DNA from: Longimonas sp040409695
Lineage (GTDB): Bacteria; Bacteroidota; Rhodothermia; Rhodothermales; Salinibacteraceae
Reading direction: 5' to 3'
Assembly (NCBI RefSeq): GCF_040409695.1
Contig: NZ_JARWGJ010000063.1
Span: 1-43,733, forward strand
Length of the DNA: 43,733 nucleotides
Part shown: positions 1-8,030 of the stretch, one piece after another
How positions within the stretch are numbered: the first letter of the stretch is position 1
How the letters are laid out: every line of letters starts with the position of its first letter
Translations under genes and position numbers: made by a program
Notes under the pieces: model-generated
Told to the model about the DNA's origin: nothing
The model's database searches: none
What the model saw: only the letters and a program-made list of their open reading frames with translations

Positions 1-311
1 GGTTTATTCTGCTTAGAAGGCACAAGATTGCACCCCACGAGCACTCGTTCGCTCCGCTCACAGCGCCACGTCGCTGGCGCTCCTCGCAATGACATACTCT
101 AAGATTCTTATATGGGCCTACTTAATCTGGGCTCCGGTCAACCCTGCTGAGCTGGGAAAGTCGAGAACCATATCCCCGGTGCAAACCAGGTCCCAGACAA
201 GCTCTCGGGGAAAGACCTTGTCTGAGGCTTTATCCGAACAAAGAGTGCCCAAGATAGCGTCCCTCCCCTCCACAAACAAAGGCTTTGTTGCGCTCACTGC
301 TGTGCCCGCGC
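1..311. other. Gene-free left edge
   Basis: No open reading frame here looks like a real protein. The 76-codon plus-strand frame from 89 has no recognisable domain and runs into the 3' end of the thioesterase gene. The only structure I see is the REP-like element at 25-94. Confidence 0.5.
25..94. repeat. REP-like dispersed extragenic element
   Basis: Read on the minus strand it begins with a GTCATTGCGAGGAGCG-like start and ends at GCAATCT. This resembles the 'CATTGCGAG...GCAATCT' extragenic repeats dispersed in many bacterial genomes (recalled, not searched). It contains a perfect hairpin: AGCGCCA at 62-68 pairs with TGGCGCT at 75-81 across a 6-nt loop. The ends also carry TTGC (28-31) and GCAA (86-89). 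Only one copy lies in the window, so its repetitive nature is inferred. Confidence 0.4.
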
Positions 312-848
312 CTATCTGACCGCCTCAGAGGAGACCTCTAAAGGAGATGTGGAGTGCTCATCCGATACAGGTTGAGGCTCGTCATTTGCCAGGGCCACAT
401 ACCGGCCCATGAACGTGAACGCACATTCGCCGGCCGCTTCGATCTTACACTTCAGGTCGAGGCGAGCACGTCCCCAGCGATCGAGCATGTCTTGAAAGCG
501 ATCGAGAGCATCTTCGTCGGGACGTTCACAGACGACCGAGATGTTCTCGCAGACTGGTTTCAGGTACTCGATGTCGCTCTCCTGAATGATCACCTCAACC
601 TGCTGCTTCATGTTGTCGACGAGCTGATGCATCATGGCCCATCCAGTCAGAGTGGCCAGCATGCTCAGGCTTCCGCCGAAAGCTGTGCCCATGTGGTTAG
701 CATTCGGCTTGAGCGGGGCCGATGCGCACAGGCGCCCGTCTTCTTCGGGCTTGAGAGAGAAATGCAGGTGCTCCGTAATCGGCATCTCCTGCACAATGAG
801 CTGCTCCAGGTGCTCCAGCGCCTGTTCAGTCATAGAGGTACGCAACAT
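312..848 (-). CDS. YiiD_C-type hot-dog thioesterase domain protein
   Basis: A 178-residue protein resembling the YiiD C-terminal thioesterase family (single hot-dog fold, putative acyl-CoA or acyl-ACP thioesterase). The best-matching stretch is the APLKPN...GTAFGGSL...LTGWAMM region at about residues 43-75, which is the family hallmark: a glycine-rich turn followed by the hot-dog helix. There is no signal peptide or membrane segment, so it should be cytosolic. Two starts are possible, ATG at 848 and ATG at 833 (MTEQAL); neither has a clear Shine-Dalgarno site. The gene lies 283 bp downstream of the SDR on the same strand and may or may not be in that transcript. The substrate cannot be told from sequence. 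Confidence 0.75.
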   Translation of the reverse strand: MLRTSMTEQALEHLEQLIVQEMPITEHLHFSLKPEEDGRLCASAPLKPNANHMGTAFGGSLSMLATLTGWAMMHQLVDNMKQQVEVIIQESDIEYLKPVCENISVVCERPDEDALDRFQDMLDRWGRARLDLKCKIEAAGECAFTFMGRYVALANDEPQPVSDEHSTSPLEVSSEAVR

Positions 849-1131
849 AGTGTGGTGCGGGGGTCGTTAGCTTGCGTGATACAATATCCAGACATATAGT
901 TACAACAGAACAGCTATACGCCTCAGTTGATCACACGTTCTTTGTACGAAAAAAGAAATGAGATGTTGTAGCATCAGTCTAATTTGTAACAAGACCAGAT
1001 GCGCGTACGCCGAAAACAGTGGCGCATTCCGTGTAAGGAGCTATGTTGCAATACATGAAACACATGAACCATGCCGTAGCAGCGTGGCTTGTTAGACTGT
1101 GCGGTAGTAAACAACCTTATCCATTTTCTTC

Positions 1132-1833
1132 TTATACATCCCCTTTCTGGGGGCGCAGCAGCACCTCTTCCATGACGGTGCGATCAGAGAGTTTATACGC
1201 CTGCACGACTGTTTCAGCAATGTCAGAAGCAGGCATCAGGCGCTCCGCCTCGATGTCGGCACCGTCCCAGGTAGGAGTGAGCGTAGCTCCAGGAATGACT
1301 GTCGTAACGCGAATCCCCTCGTTCTTGGTCTCTTCGCGAACAACGCGCGCCAGTCCGCGCAGTCCGTGCTTTCCTGCACAGTAGCCGGCATTGCCTGGAT
1401 AAGCTTGAATAGAGGCAACAGACGCAGTATAGAAAACGTGTCCGGCACCTGCGTCGCGCATGAGTGGGAGGAATGCCTTCGTCACCACAAAAGCGGATGT
1501 CAGGTTCACGTCGATCTGCGCACGAAAGCCGTCGGCTGTCAGTTCGTCGAGTGGAGCGTAGGTGAATGCCCCTGCGTTGTTGATAAGTACGTCGGGAGCC
1601 CCCCACATGTCGACTACGCGCTCAGCCATTATGGAGACGGCGTCGTCGTTGGTCACGTCAGCAGGGCAGACCATTGTGGATGCGCCACGCTCCTGGCAGG
1701 CATCGGCTACGGCTTCGAGCTTGTCGACTGTACGCGCAACCAGCGCGACCTTGGCATTGTCGTACGCATCCGAAAAGGCAAGCGCAATAGCACGCCCGAT
1801 ACCCTGGCTGGCTCCTGTAATAACGACAGTCAT
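1132..1833 (-). CDS. Short-chain dehydrogenase, likely sepiapterin reductase
   Basis: A 233-residue classical SDR. Visible motifs are TGASQGIG (6-13, cofactor binding), NNAG (85-88), catalytic S138 and YCAGK (151-155). An arginine after strand 2 (VARTVDK) suggests NADPH. The C-terminal stretch (SDRTVMEEVLLRP, then KGD) closely resembles, from memory, the end of the Chlorobaculum tepidum sepiapterin reductase, which makes L-threo-tetrahydrobiopterin. Its place directly after folE and a PTPS-type synthase supports that role: reduction of 6-pyruvoyl-tetrahydropterin to tetrahydrobiopterin. Similar C-termini also occur in SDRs of unknown substrate, so the specific function is inferred. It is 136 bp downstream of folE on the same strand. 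Confidence 0.85.
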   Translation of the reverse strand: MTVVITGASQGIGRAIALAFSDAYDNAKVALVARTVDKLEAVADACQERGASTMVCPADVTNDDAVSIMAERVVDMWGAPDVLINNAGAFTYAPLDELTADGFRAQIDVNLTSAFVVTKAFLPLMRDAGAGHVFYTASVASIQAYPGNAGYCAGKHGLRGLARVVREETKNEGIRVTTVIPGATLTPTWDGADIEAERLMPASDIAETVVQAYKLSDRTVMEEVLLRPQKGDV

Positions 1834-1969
1834 GCAGGTAGAAGGGAAGTTGCGAGAGATAATTCGTGTGAGGCAGCGTACTGAGAGGCCAACCGGCCTT
1901 GATCAACGTGCATCGGTGTTCGGGGCAGAACGTTATGTCACCAGAAGTTTAACAGGGGTTGTTACTGTG

Positions 1970-2623
1970 TTAGTCGCGTATGAGCCGCATGAGTTCATCG
2001 CGCGTGCTGTGGTTGCGGAAAGCACCGCTTACGGCGCTGGTCTTGGTTGAGGAGTTCTGCTTCTCCACGCCCCGCATCATCATGCACAGGTGTTGCGCTT
2101 CAATGACCACAGCGGTACCCTTCGGCTGAAGAACCTCATCGATAGCGTCACGAATCTGCAGCGTAAGGCGTTCCTGCACCTGCAAGCGTCGCGCAAAGAC
2201 CTCTACCGTACGCGGAATCTTGCTGAGCCCGACAATATGCCCATCGGGGATGTATGCCACGTGGGCCTTTCCGAAGAAAGGAAGCATGTGGTGCTCACAA
2301 AGCGAGTAGAGTTCAATGTCTTTTACGAGGATGATCTCGTTGTAAGACTCCTCAAACATGGCCTGACGTAAGATCGCCTTTGGATCTTGCGCGTAGCCCT
2401 GCATCAGAAACTGATACGCTTTGGCAACCCGCTCGGGAGTCTTGACAAGTCCCTCACGGTCTGCGTCTTCGCCCAGTTGTTCGATGATGTTCTCTATGTT
2501 ATCGGCGACGGACTGCGTGGTTTGCGCGTCGTACAGGTCGCGGCGCTCATAATGGGTGGGGTAGTCGGAATCAGGCGCCCCGTTCTCAGCAAAGGTGTCG
2601 GAAAGTATCTTCTTTTCAGCCAT
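1970..2623 (-). CDS. folE: GTP cyclohydrolase I (type IA)
   Basis: This 217-residue enzyme converts GTP to 7,8-dihydroneopterin triphosphate, the first step of folate and biopterin synthesis. The zinc ligands of type IA enzymes are all visible: C109 and H112 in SLCEHHML, and C180 in the HLCMMMRGV segment. The active-site stretches GLSKIPRTVE (132-141) and RRLQVQERLT (145-154) are intact. The length is normal for the family, with an acidic N-terminal extension before the conserved core. The gene sits 42 bp downstream of the PTPS gene and upstream of the SDR, all on the minus strand, consistent with one pterin operon. Confidence 0.97.
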   Translation of the reverse strand: MAEKKILSDTFAENGAPDSDYPTHYERRDLYDAQTTQSVADNIENIIEQLGEDADREGLVKTPERVAKAYQFLMQGYAQDPKAILRQAMFEESYNEIILVKDIELYSLCEHHMLPFFGKAHVAYIPDGHIVGLSKIPRTVEVFARRLQVQERLTLQIRDAIDEVLQPKGTAVVIEAQHLCMMMRGVEKQNSSTKTSAVSGAFRNHSTRDELMRLIRD

Positions 2624-2665
2624 GGGTAAACAGCAAAACAGACAAAAAAAGCGACGGCAGGAAGC

Positions 2666-3079
2666 CTATTCCCCGCGATATTCAGCGTAGTTGCGCGGCG
2701 TTTCGTACAGGCGCACGCAGTGCAGCCGTCCGCTCGGCAGAGCGTCGGCAAGCTCATTCCAGATGGCGATTACGAAGTTTTCAGTCGACGGAATGACACC
2801 ATCCATAAAGTCGACATCGAGGTTAAGGTTTTTGTGGTCCACCTTATCGACCACCCGTTCGTGAATGATGGACTTCAGTACGCCCAGATCAATCAGGTAT
2901 CCTGTTTCCGGGTCCGGTTCGCCAGCAACCGTCACTTCCAGTTCGTAGTTGTGACCGTGCCAGTTCGGGTGGTTACACGGGCCATACATCTCTTCATTCC
3001 ACGCCTCTGACTTATCGGGGTTGTGGAGGCGATGCGCAGCATTAAAGTGTGTTTTTCGCGTTACATAGACCGTAGGCAT
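2666..3079 (-). CDS. 6-pyruvoyl-tetrahydropterin synthase family (PTPS-II-like)
   Basis: A 137-residue protein from ATG at 3079; an in-frame upstream ATG at 3208 would add a non-conserved leader. The zinc ligands are H16 (NAAHRL), H41 and H43 (HGHNY). The putative catalytic cysteine is C35 in GPCNHPNWHGH, a C-x5-HGH spacing as in animal PTPS (Cys42/His48/His50), unlike the C-x3-HGH of E. coli QueD. D81-H82 and E126 (YETPRN) complete the active site. The family either forms 6-pyruvoyl-tetrahydropterin (biopterin) or 6-carboxy-tetrahydropterin (queuosine). Spacing and neighbours favour the former, but many Bacteroidota proteins of this type are annotated as the latter. It appears to be the first gene of the pterin cluster. 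Confidence 0.9.
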   Translation of the reverse strand: MPTVYVTRKTHFNAAHRLHNPDKSEAWNEEMYGPCNHPNWHGHNYELEVTVAGEPDPETGYLIDLGVLKSIIHERVVDKVDHKNLNLDVDFMDGVIPSTENFVIAIWNELADALPSGRLHCVRLYETPRNYAEYRGE

Positions 3080-3525
3080 AAACCCCAGTGAACTATAGTG
3101 AAACAGAGATTCGGTAAACGTGAAAGGAGGCAACCCGTGTATTACACAGACGCATGGATGCGCTACAGGTTGGGAAGCCCTGCCAAACTTTGTTCTGACA
3201 AAAAGCATTCAGGACCCAATCAGACCGGATAAGAAAGAGCATGTTCATCGGGCCACCGAAGCGTTACAGTTCTTCATGGCGATGTGCTCGTTGACTGGCG
3301 CGCAAGAGGTAGCGTAGATATTATCACAGATCCGTTATTTTTGGCGCGTGCGTGTCGGCGAGCTGTGTTGTACCGTACAGAACAGACATTCTATGCGATA
3401 GGTTGTGCGACATGCTAAATGATCGAATGTACAGGCCCGGCGTGCCCGTAACTGCGTAAGGACGGCGTTGCGTAAGGGCGGTGCGCCTTGCATCCAATAG
3501 CCTTTAATCCAGAGAGAGACATCGT
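3080..3525. promoter_or_regulatory. Divergent intergenic region, pterin cluster / HIT gene
   Basis: 446 bp separate the start of the PTPS gene (minus) from the HIT gene (plus), so promoters for both must lie here. The open frames in it are short and have no recognisable domain. One small palindrome is visible, TGTAC-C-GTACA at 3369-3379, which could be an operator, but nothing ties it to a regulator. No confident -35/-10 pair was found. Confidence 0.3.
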
Positions 3526-3873
3526 ATGAGCGACGAGCCAACCATCTTCCAGAAAATTATAGAGGGCGAGGTACCTGCAGACATCGTCTATGAGGACGAG
3601 CAATGCATCGCCTTCTACGATGTAAACCCGCAGGCGCCGACGCACATTCTCGTGATTCCGCGCAAGCCCATACCTACTATTGACGATGTTGAGCCAGACG
3701 ATGAGGCGCTCATTGGGCATCTGTTTCGCGTGGCAAGCAAGGTCGCACACGATGAGGGACTTGATAACGGATATCGCACCGTTATAAACTGCGGCGACGA
3801 CGGACAGCAGACTGTCTATCACCTGCATGTACATGTGCTCGGGGGGCGTGAGCTTCAGTGGCCTCCCGGATGA
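3526..3873 (+). CDS. HIT family nucleotide hydrolase/transferase (HINT-like)
   Basis: A 115-residue HIT protein. The histidine triad HLHVH is at 99-103, preceded by QTVY and followed by VLGGR, the typical HINT branch arrangement. The N-terminal TIFQKIIEGEVPAD and the AFYDVNPQAPTHILVIPRK stretch are also standard. Such enzymes hydrolyse nucleoside phosphoramidates and adenylates; the physiological substrate is unknown. The start at 3526 gives the usual family N-terminus. It is transcribed away from the pterin cluster, with coaE about 180 bp downstream. Confidence 0.93.
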   Translation: MSDEPTIFQKIIEGEVPADIVYEDEQCIAFYDVNPQAPTHILVIPRKPIPTIDDVEPDDEALIGHLFRVASKVAHDEGLDNGYRTVINCGDDGQQTVYHLHVHVLGGRELQWPPG

Positions 3874-3939
3874 TTCGGTGGGTTCTTTTGTATCAAGCGT
3901 TTTAAGTGTGTGCCACACGTCGCAATTTGCATTGTAAAC

Positions 3940-3961
3940 GGACCGCAAACGGACCGCAAAC
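3940..3961 (+). repeat. 11-bp tandem duplication upstream of coaE
   Basis: The unit GGACCGCAAAC occurs twice in a row (3940-3950 and 3951-3961), in the gap between the HIT gene and coaE. It shows no other structure and may be a replication-slippage duplication. Confidence 0.6.
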
Positions 3962-4056
3962 GAACTGTTGAGCGTCGTGCTCCAGCGCTACAGGCCTTGT
4001 GGCCTCGTAGCAGAGGGCACGGCGGTATTCCTCCCAACCAAGATACCCAAGTATCC

Positions 4057-4662
4057 GTGATCACCTTAGGAGTAACCGGTGGCATCGGTAGTGGAAAGAC
4101 CACCGTCTGCCAAATGCTCGACGACCTTGGCGCCCGCGTTTTCTATGCGGATGAGGTGGCCAAGTCCATCATGCGAGAAGACGCCGATGCCCGAGCGCTA
4201 ATTCGAGATACGTTTGGCAGCACCAGCTACGATGAGCAGGGACAGCTGAACCGTTCGTATCTGGCTGCACAGGTGTTCAGCGACCCCGATAAGCTGGAGA
4301 AGCTAAACGCTATCGTGCACCCGCTGGTATTTGACGCCTTTGAGGAGGCCAAAGAACAGGCGCGTGCCGATGATGTAGAGCTGCTTGTGCACGAAGCTGC
4401 GCTCCTCTTCGAAGCCGGTGCCGATGCTCACGTAGACCATACAGTCGTGGTCGCCGCGCCCAGTGAACTGCGCATCGCGCGCGTCGTTAACCGCGACGAG
4501 ACCACCGAGCAGGCTGTTCGCGATCGCATGCAGCACCAGCTGCCGCAAGACGAGCTATGCGAACGTGCCGATTTTGTAATTCAAAACAACGCGGACCGAG
4601 AAGCCCTCAAGGCTCAAGTCGTGGATCTTCATAAGCGACTGACCACCGAAGTTGCGGCATAG
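4057..4662 (+). CDS. coaE: Dephospho-CoA kinase
   Basis: Last step of coenzyme A synthesis: phosphorylation of dephospho-CoA at the 3'-hydroxyl. I place the start at GTG 4057, giving M-ITLGVTGGIGSGKTT, the usual N-terminus with the P-loop at residues 8-16 and a 201-residue protein of normal length. An ATG at 3910 is in frame, but it would add 49 residues of non-conserved, low-complexity sequence that crosses the 11-bp tandem repeat. Other family features are YADEVA near residue 28, the HPLV motif and the HEAALLFEAG segment. The gene stands just before a tRNA-Val gene. coaX, an earlier CoA step, is far away at 41.1 kb. Confidence 0.95.
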   Translation: MITLGVTGGIGSGKTTVCQMLDDLGARVFYADEVAKSIMREDADARALIRDTFGSTSYDEQGQLNRSYLAAQVFSDPDKLEKLNAIVHPLVFDAFEEAKEQARADDVELLVHEAALLFEAGADAHVDHTVVVAAPSELRIARVVNRDETTEQAVRDRMQHQLPQDELCERADFVIQNNADREALKAQVVDLHKRLTTEVAA

Positions 4663-4845
4663 TAGCGAAAGCACATGGTGGCGTTCCGTTTGGGCGGTGG
4701 GGTACGGCCAGCCGGCAATAGATTACCAGCCCCACTTCTTTAGCGCCGAAACTTTCCGTGAATTGGATAGTGCAGGAATCCCTTTCGGCTTTTGGGCATT
4801 GACTTTAGATAGCAAGCAGATGTATGCTGTGCGTCATAAATAATC

Positions 4846-4919
4846 GGGTCTATAGCTCAGTTGGTTAGAGCGCTACGTTGACATCGTAGAGGTCAGTGGT
4901 TCGAATCCACTTAGACCCA
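4846..4919 (+). tRNA. tRNA-Val (anticodon GAC)
   Basis: Folds as a full cloverleaf. The acceptor stem GGGTCTA (4846-4852) pairs with TAGACCC (4912-4918). The D arm is GCTC/GAGC. The anticodon stem CTACG/CGTAG (4873-4877 and 4885-4889) encloses loop TTGACAT with anticodon GAC at 4880-4882. The T arm is AGTGG/CCACT with loop TTCGAAT. The discriminator is A4919. The next bases are CCG, so only CC of the CCA tail matches the genome and the end is probably completed by nucleotidyltransferase. It reads GUC/GUU valine codons and lies alone between coaE and thrS. Confidence 0.96.
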
Positions 4920-5088
4920 CCGTCTCTCATCTGTATACTACTGTATACCGCGAGCCATCTGGGAAAACGCGTGCCCTTGCGTCACAAAGGGGCGTCGGCA
5001 TTCCCTGAATGTGCTCGTTGTCCTTCAAGCGCTTTGTCCCTCATAGGCGGAGCGCTTTTCTTGTATCCCCCTGAATCTGTTCGCTCTT

Positions 5089-7062
5089 ATGGCTGACATC
5101 TCTACCGATCGAGACACCATCACCATCACGCTGCCCGACGGGTCGACACGTACGTACGATTCAGGTGTTACGGGGCGTGAGATTGCGGAAAGCATAGGGG
5201 CGGGGCTTGCCCGTGCGGCACTGGCGATTACGGTAAACGGTGAGGTGCAAGACTTGAGCCAGCCCATTACGAGGTCTGCCGAGATTGCTATCCTGACCTG
5301 GGACGACGATCAGGGCAAAGAAACGTTCTGGCATTCCTCGGCGCACCTCATGGCCGAGGCGCTTCAGGAGCTGTACCCGGGCGTAAAGTTCACGATTGGT
5401 CCGCCCATTGAGCGTGGCTTTTACTACGACGTAGACCTGGGCGACGAAACCCTGTCGGCCGACGACCTGGAGGCGGTTGAGGCGAAGATGAAAGAACTTG
5501 CTAAGCGTGATGCCACGTATGAGCGCCGCGAAGTGTCTAAGGAGGAAGCGCTTAGTTATTATGAGGAGCAGGGCAATGAGTACAAGGTAGAGCTCATTGA
5601 AGAGCTCAATGATGGCGAGATCACGTTTTACGAGCAGGGCAACTTCACCGACCTGTGCCGCGGGCCGCATATTCCTTCTACAGGGCGGATCAAGTACCCT
5701 AAGCTGCTTTCCGTGGCTGGAGCGTACTGGCGAGGCGACGAGTCGAACCCACAGCTCACGCGCATCTACGGCATCAGCTTCCCCAAGAAAAAGATGCTTG
5801 ATGCGTTTCTGGAGCAGCGCCGTCTGGCCAAAGAACGCGACCACCGTAAGCTTGGCAGAGAGCTCGGACTGTTCACCTTCAACGCAGATGTGGTCGGTCC
5901 CGGGCTGCCGATGTGGCTACCTAAGGGAGCCACGCTTCGTGAGACGCTCTCCAACCTGCTGAAAGACGAACAGCTGAAGCGGGGATATGAGCCGGTTGTG
6001 TCGCCGCATATCGGACGACTGAAGCTCTACCGTACGAGCGGGCACTACCCGTACTACAAAGAGAGCCAGTTCCCGCCGATGATCTTCAACGAAGAGGGCG
6101 ACGAAGAAGACGGCTACCTGCTTAAGCCGATGAACTGTCCGCACCATGTCATGATGTACAAGCATGATATGCACTCGTATCGCGACTTGCCGGTGCGATT
6201 CGCGGAGTTTGGCACGGTATACCGCAACGAACAGAGCGGCGAGCTCGGGGGACTCACGCGCGTGCGCGGCTTCACGCAAGACGATGCGCACATCTTCTGT
6301 ACGCCCGACCAGGTAAAGGCGGAGTTCAAAGATGTGATCGACCTTACGCTCAAGGTGCTCGGAGCGCTCGACTTTACCGAGTTTACCGCGCAGATTTCAC
6401 TGCGTGACTCCGAGAATACCGATAAGTATGTAGGCGATGATGCGCTTTGGTCGCAAGCCGAACAGGCGATTCGTGAGGCGGCTGAAGAGATGAACCTTGA
6501 CACAATTGAAAAAACCGGCGAGGCCGCATTCTACGGCCCCAAGCTTGACTTCATGGTAGAAGACGCCCTTGGGCGTGAATGGCAGCTGGGTACAATTCAG
6601 GTTGACTACAACCTGCCAGAGCGGTTCGACCTTACCTACGTCGACGCCAACGACGAGCGTAAGCGGCCGGTCATGATTCACCGTGCCCCGTTTGGGTCGT
6701 TAGAGCGCTTCATTGGCGTGTTGATCGAACACTGTGGCGGCAACTTCCCCGCGTGGCTTGCACCGGTACAAGCCGTGATCATCCCCGTGGGAGCCGACTT
6801 CAACGACTATGCCCACCAGGTAGCAGCACAACTTCGGGAGGCCGACCTGCGCGTCGACGTTGACGACAGCGACGATACCGTCGGGTACAAAATCCGCGAA
6901 GCCGAAACGCAGAAAATTCCATATATGCTTGTTGTCGGAGGGCGCGAAGAAGAAGCGGGAACGGTTGCCGTGCGTGCCCACGGCGATGGGCAGCAAGAGG
7001 TTATCTCTGTAGATGCGTTCATCGAGCAGATGGATGCTGAAATGCGGGCGGCATGGTCGTGA
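5089..7062 (+). CDS. thrS: Threonyl-tRNA synthetase
   Basis: 657 residues with the full bacterial architecture: TGS domain (about 10-72), editing domain with H82-x3-H86 and C190-x3-H194, class II catalytic core, and C-terminal anticodon-binding domain (about 560-657). The catalytic zinc ligands are C350 in PMNCPHH, H401 in QDDAHIF and H531 in MIHRAP. It charges tRNA-Thr and removes mischarged serine. The start gives an acidic leader, MADISTDRD, before the TGS domain. It heads the conserved thrS-infC-rpmI-rplT string. About 170 bp of leader separate it from the tRNA-Val gene; I see no T-box. Confidence 0.98.
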   Translation: MADISTDRDTITITLPDGSTRTYDSGVTGREIAESIGAGLARAALAITVNGEVQDLSQPITRSAEIAILTWDDDQGKETFWHSSAHLMAEALQELYPGVKFTIGPPIERGFYYDVDLGDETLSADDLEAVEAKMKELAKRDATYERREVSKEEALSYYEEQGNEYKVELIEELNDGEITFYEQGNFTDLCRGPHIPSTGRIKYPKLLSVAGAYWRGDESNPQLTRIYGISFPKKKMLDAFLEQRRLAKERDHRKLGRELGLFTFNADVVGPGLPMWLPKGATLRETLSNLLKDEQLKRGYEPVVSPHIGRLKLYRTSGHYPYYKESQFPPMIFNEEGDEEDGYLLKPMNCPHHVMMYKHDMHSYRDLPVRFAEFGTVYRNEQSGELGGLTRVRGFTQDDAHIFCTPDQVKAEFKDVIDLTLKVLGALDFTEFTAQISLRDSENTDKYVGDDALWSQAEQAIREAAEEMNLDTIEKTGEAAFYGPKLDFMVEDALGREWQLGTIQVDYNLPERFDLTYVDANDERKRPVMIHRAPFGSLERFIGVLIEHCGGNFPAWLAPVQAVIIPVGADFNDYAHQVAAQLREADLRVDVDDSDDTVGYKIREAETQKIPYMLVVGGREEEAGTVAVRAHGDGQQEVISVDAFIEQMDAEMRAAWS

Positions 7063-7215
7063 AGTAGGTATGAGGTCGCGTTGTTAGAGGGGGTGAAAAG
7101 CACACCTGGTAAAAACCGATACATGGAAGCTGCAACGGAACCCACCGTCGCTACGGTGCGTGCAGATATATCACCGAATCGTACTTATATTCCTCAACAA
7201 ACCTCCTGATTTACT
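7063..7215 (+). promoter_or_regulatory. infC leader
   Basis: A 153-nt gap between thrS and the proposed AUC start of infC. It holds a perfect hairpin, CACCGT (7143-7148) with ACGGTG (7153-7158) and loop CGCT. There is no AGGAGG-like Shine-Dalgarno site before 7216. An in-frame TGA at 7207 prevents any start further upstream. Translational control by IF3 itself, through its start codon, is known in other bacteria and would act here. Confidence 0.4.
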
Positions 7216-7737
7216 ATCGCTAAAGCTGATAAAGTTCGCGTAAACGGAGAGATCCGCGCCGGCACTGTACGCGTCGTTGAACCAGAAGGCGATCACGAGA
7301 TCATGGATCTCGAAGACGCCCTGGATCGCGCCCGCGACCATGACCTTGATCTCGTTGAAATTGCTCCGGATGCCGAGCCGCCCGTATGCAAGATCATTGA
7401 CTACGGCAAGTACCGCTACAAGCAGCAGAAGCAAGAGAAGCGGCAGCGGAAGCGGTCGAAGTCGATGCAGATGAAGGAGCTTCGGTTCCGACCACGCACC
7501 GACGATCACGATTATGAGTTCAAAAAGAACCACGCCCGTGATTTCCTGAACGATGGTAACAAGGTAAAGGCGTACGTGCAGTTTCGAGGCCGAGACATTA
7601 TCTACAAGGATCAGGGAATGGATCTGCTTCGTCGTCTCATTGAAGATGTGCAAGACCTGGCACGGATCGATCAGGCGCCCCAGATGGAAGGGCGGCGTAT
7701 GACCACGATACTCGCGCCTCACAAGAAGAAAAAGTAA
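7216..7737 (+). CDS. infC: Translation initiation factor IF-3, AUC start codon
   Basis: IF3 binds the 30S subunit and checks the start codon and initiator tRNA. From ATC at 7216 the protein is 173 residues, close to the usual 180, and includes the conserved N-terminal segment KVRVNGEIR. The first ATG in frame (7303) would cut off the first 29 residues of the N-domain, and no ATG, GTG or TTG lies between the in-frame TGA at 7207 and 7303. A non-AUG start (AUU in E. coli, AUC or AUA elsewhere) is characteristic of infC and allows autorepression. Other landmarks are LDLVEIAP, CKIIDYGKYRY, the basic linker, and FRGRDI of the C-domain. It lies downstream of thrS and upstream of rpmI. Confidence 0.9.
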   Translation: MAKADKVRVNGEIRAGTVRVVEPEGDHEIMDLEDALDRARDHDLDLVEIAPDAEPPVCKIIDYGKYRYKQQKQEKRQRKRSKSMQMKELRFRPRTDDHDYEFKKNHARDFLNDGNKVKAYVQFRGRDIIYKDQGMDLLRRLIEDVQDLARIDQAPQMEGRRMTTILAPHKKKK

Positions 7738-8030
7738 GGCGTTTTCCCACACGGGGTTCACGTACAGCCCTCCTGTACACAGGCACCCACGCCGTAGCGC
7801 CACGGAATTGTGCCCTAACATACGGCATAGTCTGCACGATCGGCGTGATGCACGCGCTGGATGTGGAGACTCCATCATTTTTGCGGAGGCCCAACCCAAA
7901 TGAGCACCCTGGCGTGGAACGCACGTCGGGGTGTCTCCATTGATGCATGTCCGTTCTGTGCGGGGCTTGTATCTCCGCCATGCGGCGATCTACATCACAC
8001 GCCCTCTTTGGAATCGATAGTTTTGATATT
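7738..8030 (+). promoter_or_regulatory. Structured leader of rpmI-rplT
   Basis: 293 nt without a convincing ORF. It contains a small hairpin (GCGTG 7843-7847 / CACGC 7851-7855) and a longer-range pairing (TGGAGAC 7864-7870 / GTCTCCA 7933-7939). In other bacteria ribosomal protein L20 represses rpmI-rplT by binding a structured leader that mimics its 23S site. This leader is a candidate for that role. I could not verify an L20-like fold by eye. Confidence 0.4.

Noticed and set aside
4896..5096. 66-codon frame over the tRNA end
   Set aside because: It overlaps the tRNA-Val gene and thrS leader and has no domain.
7303..7737. infC starting at ATG 7303
   Set aside because: It would remove the conserved N-terminal KVRVNGEIR segment. 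The AUC start fits the family better.
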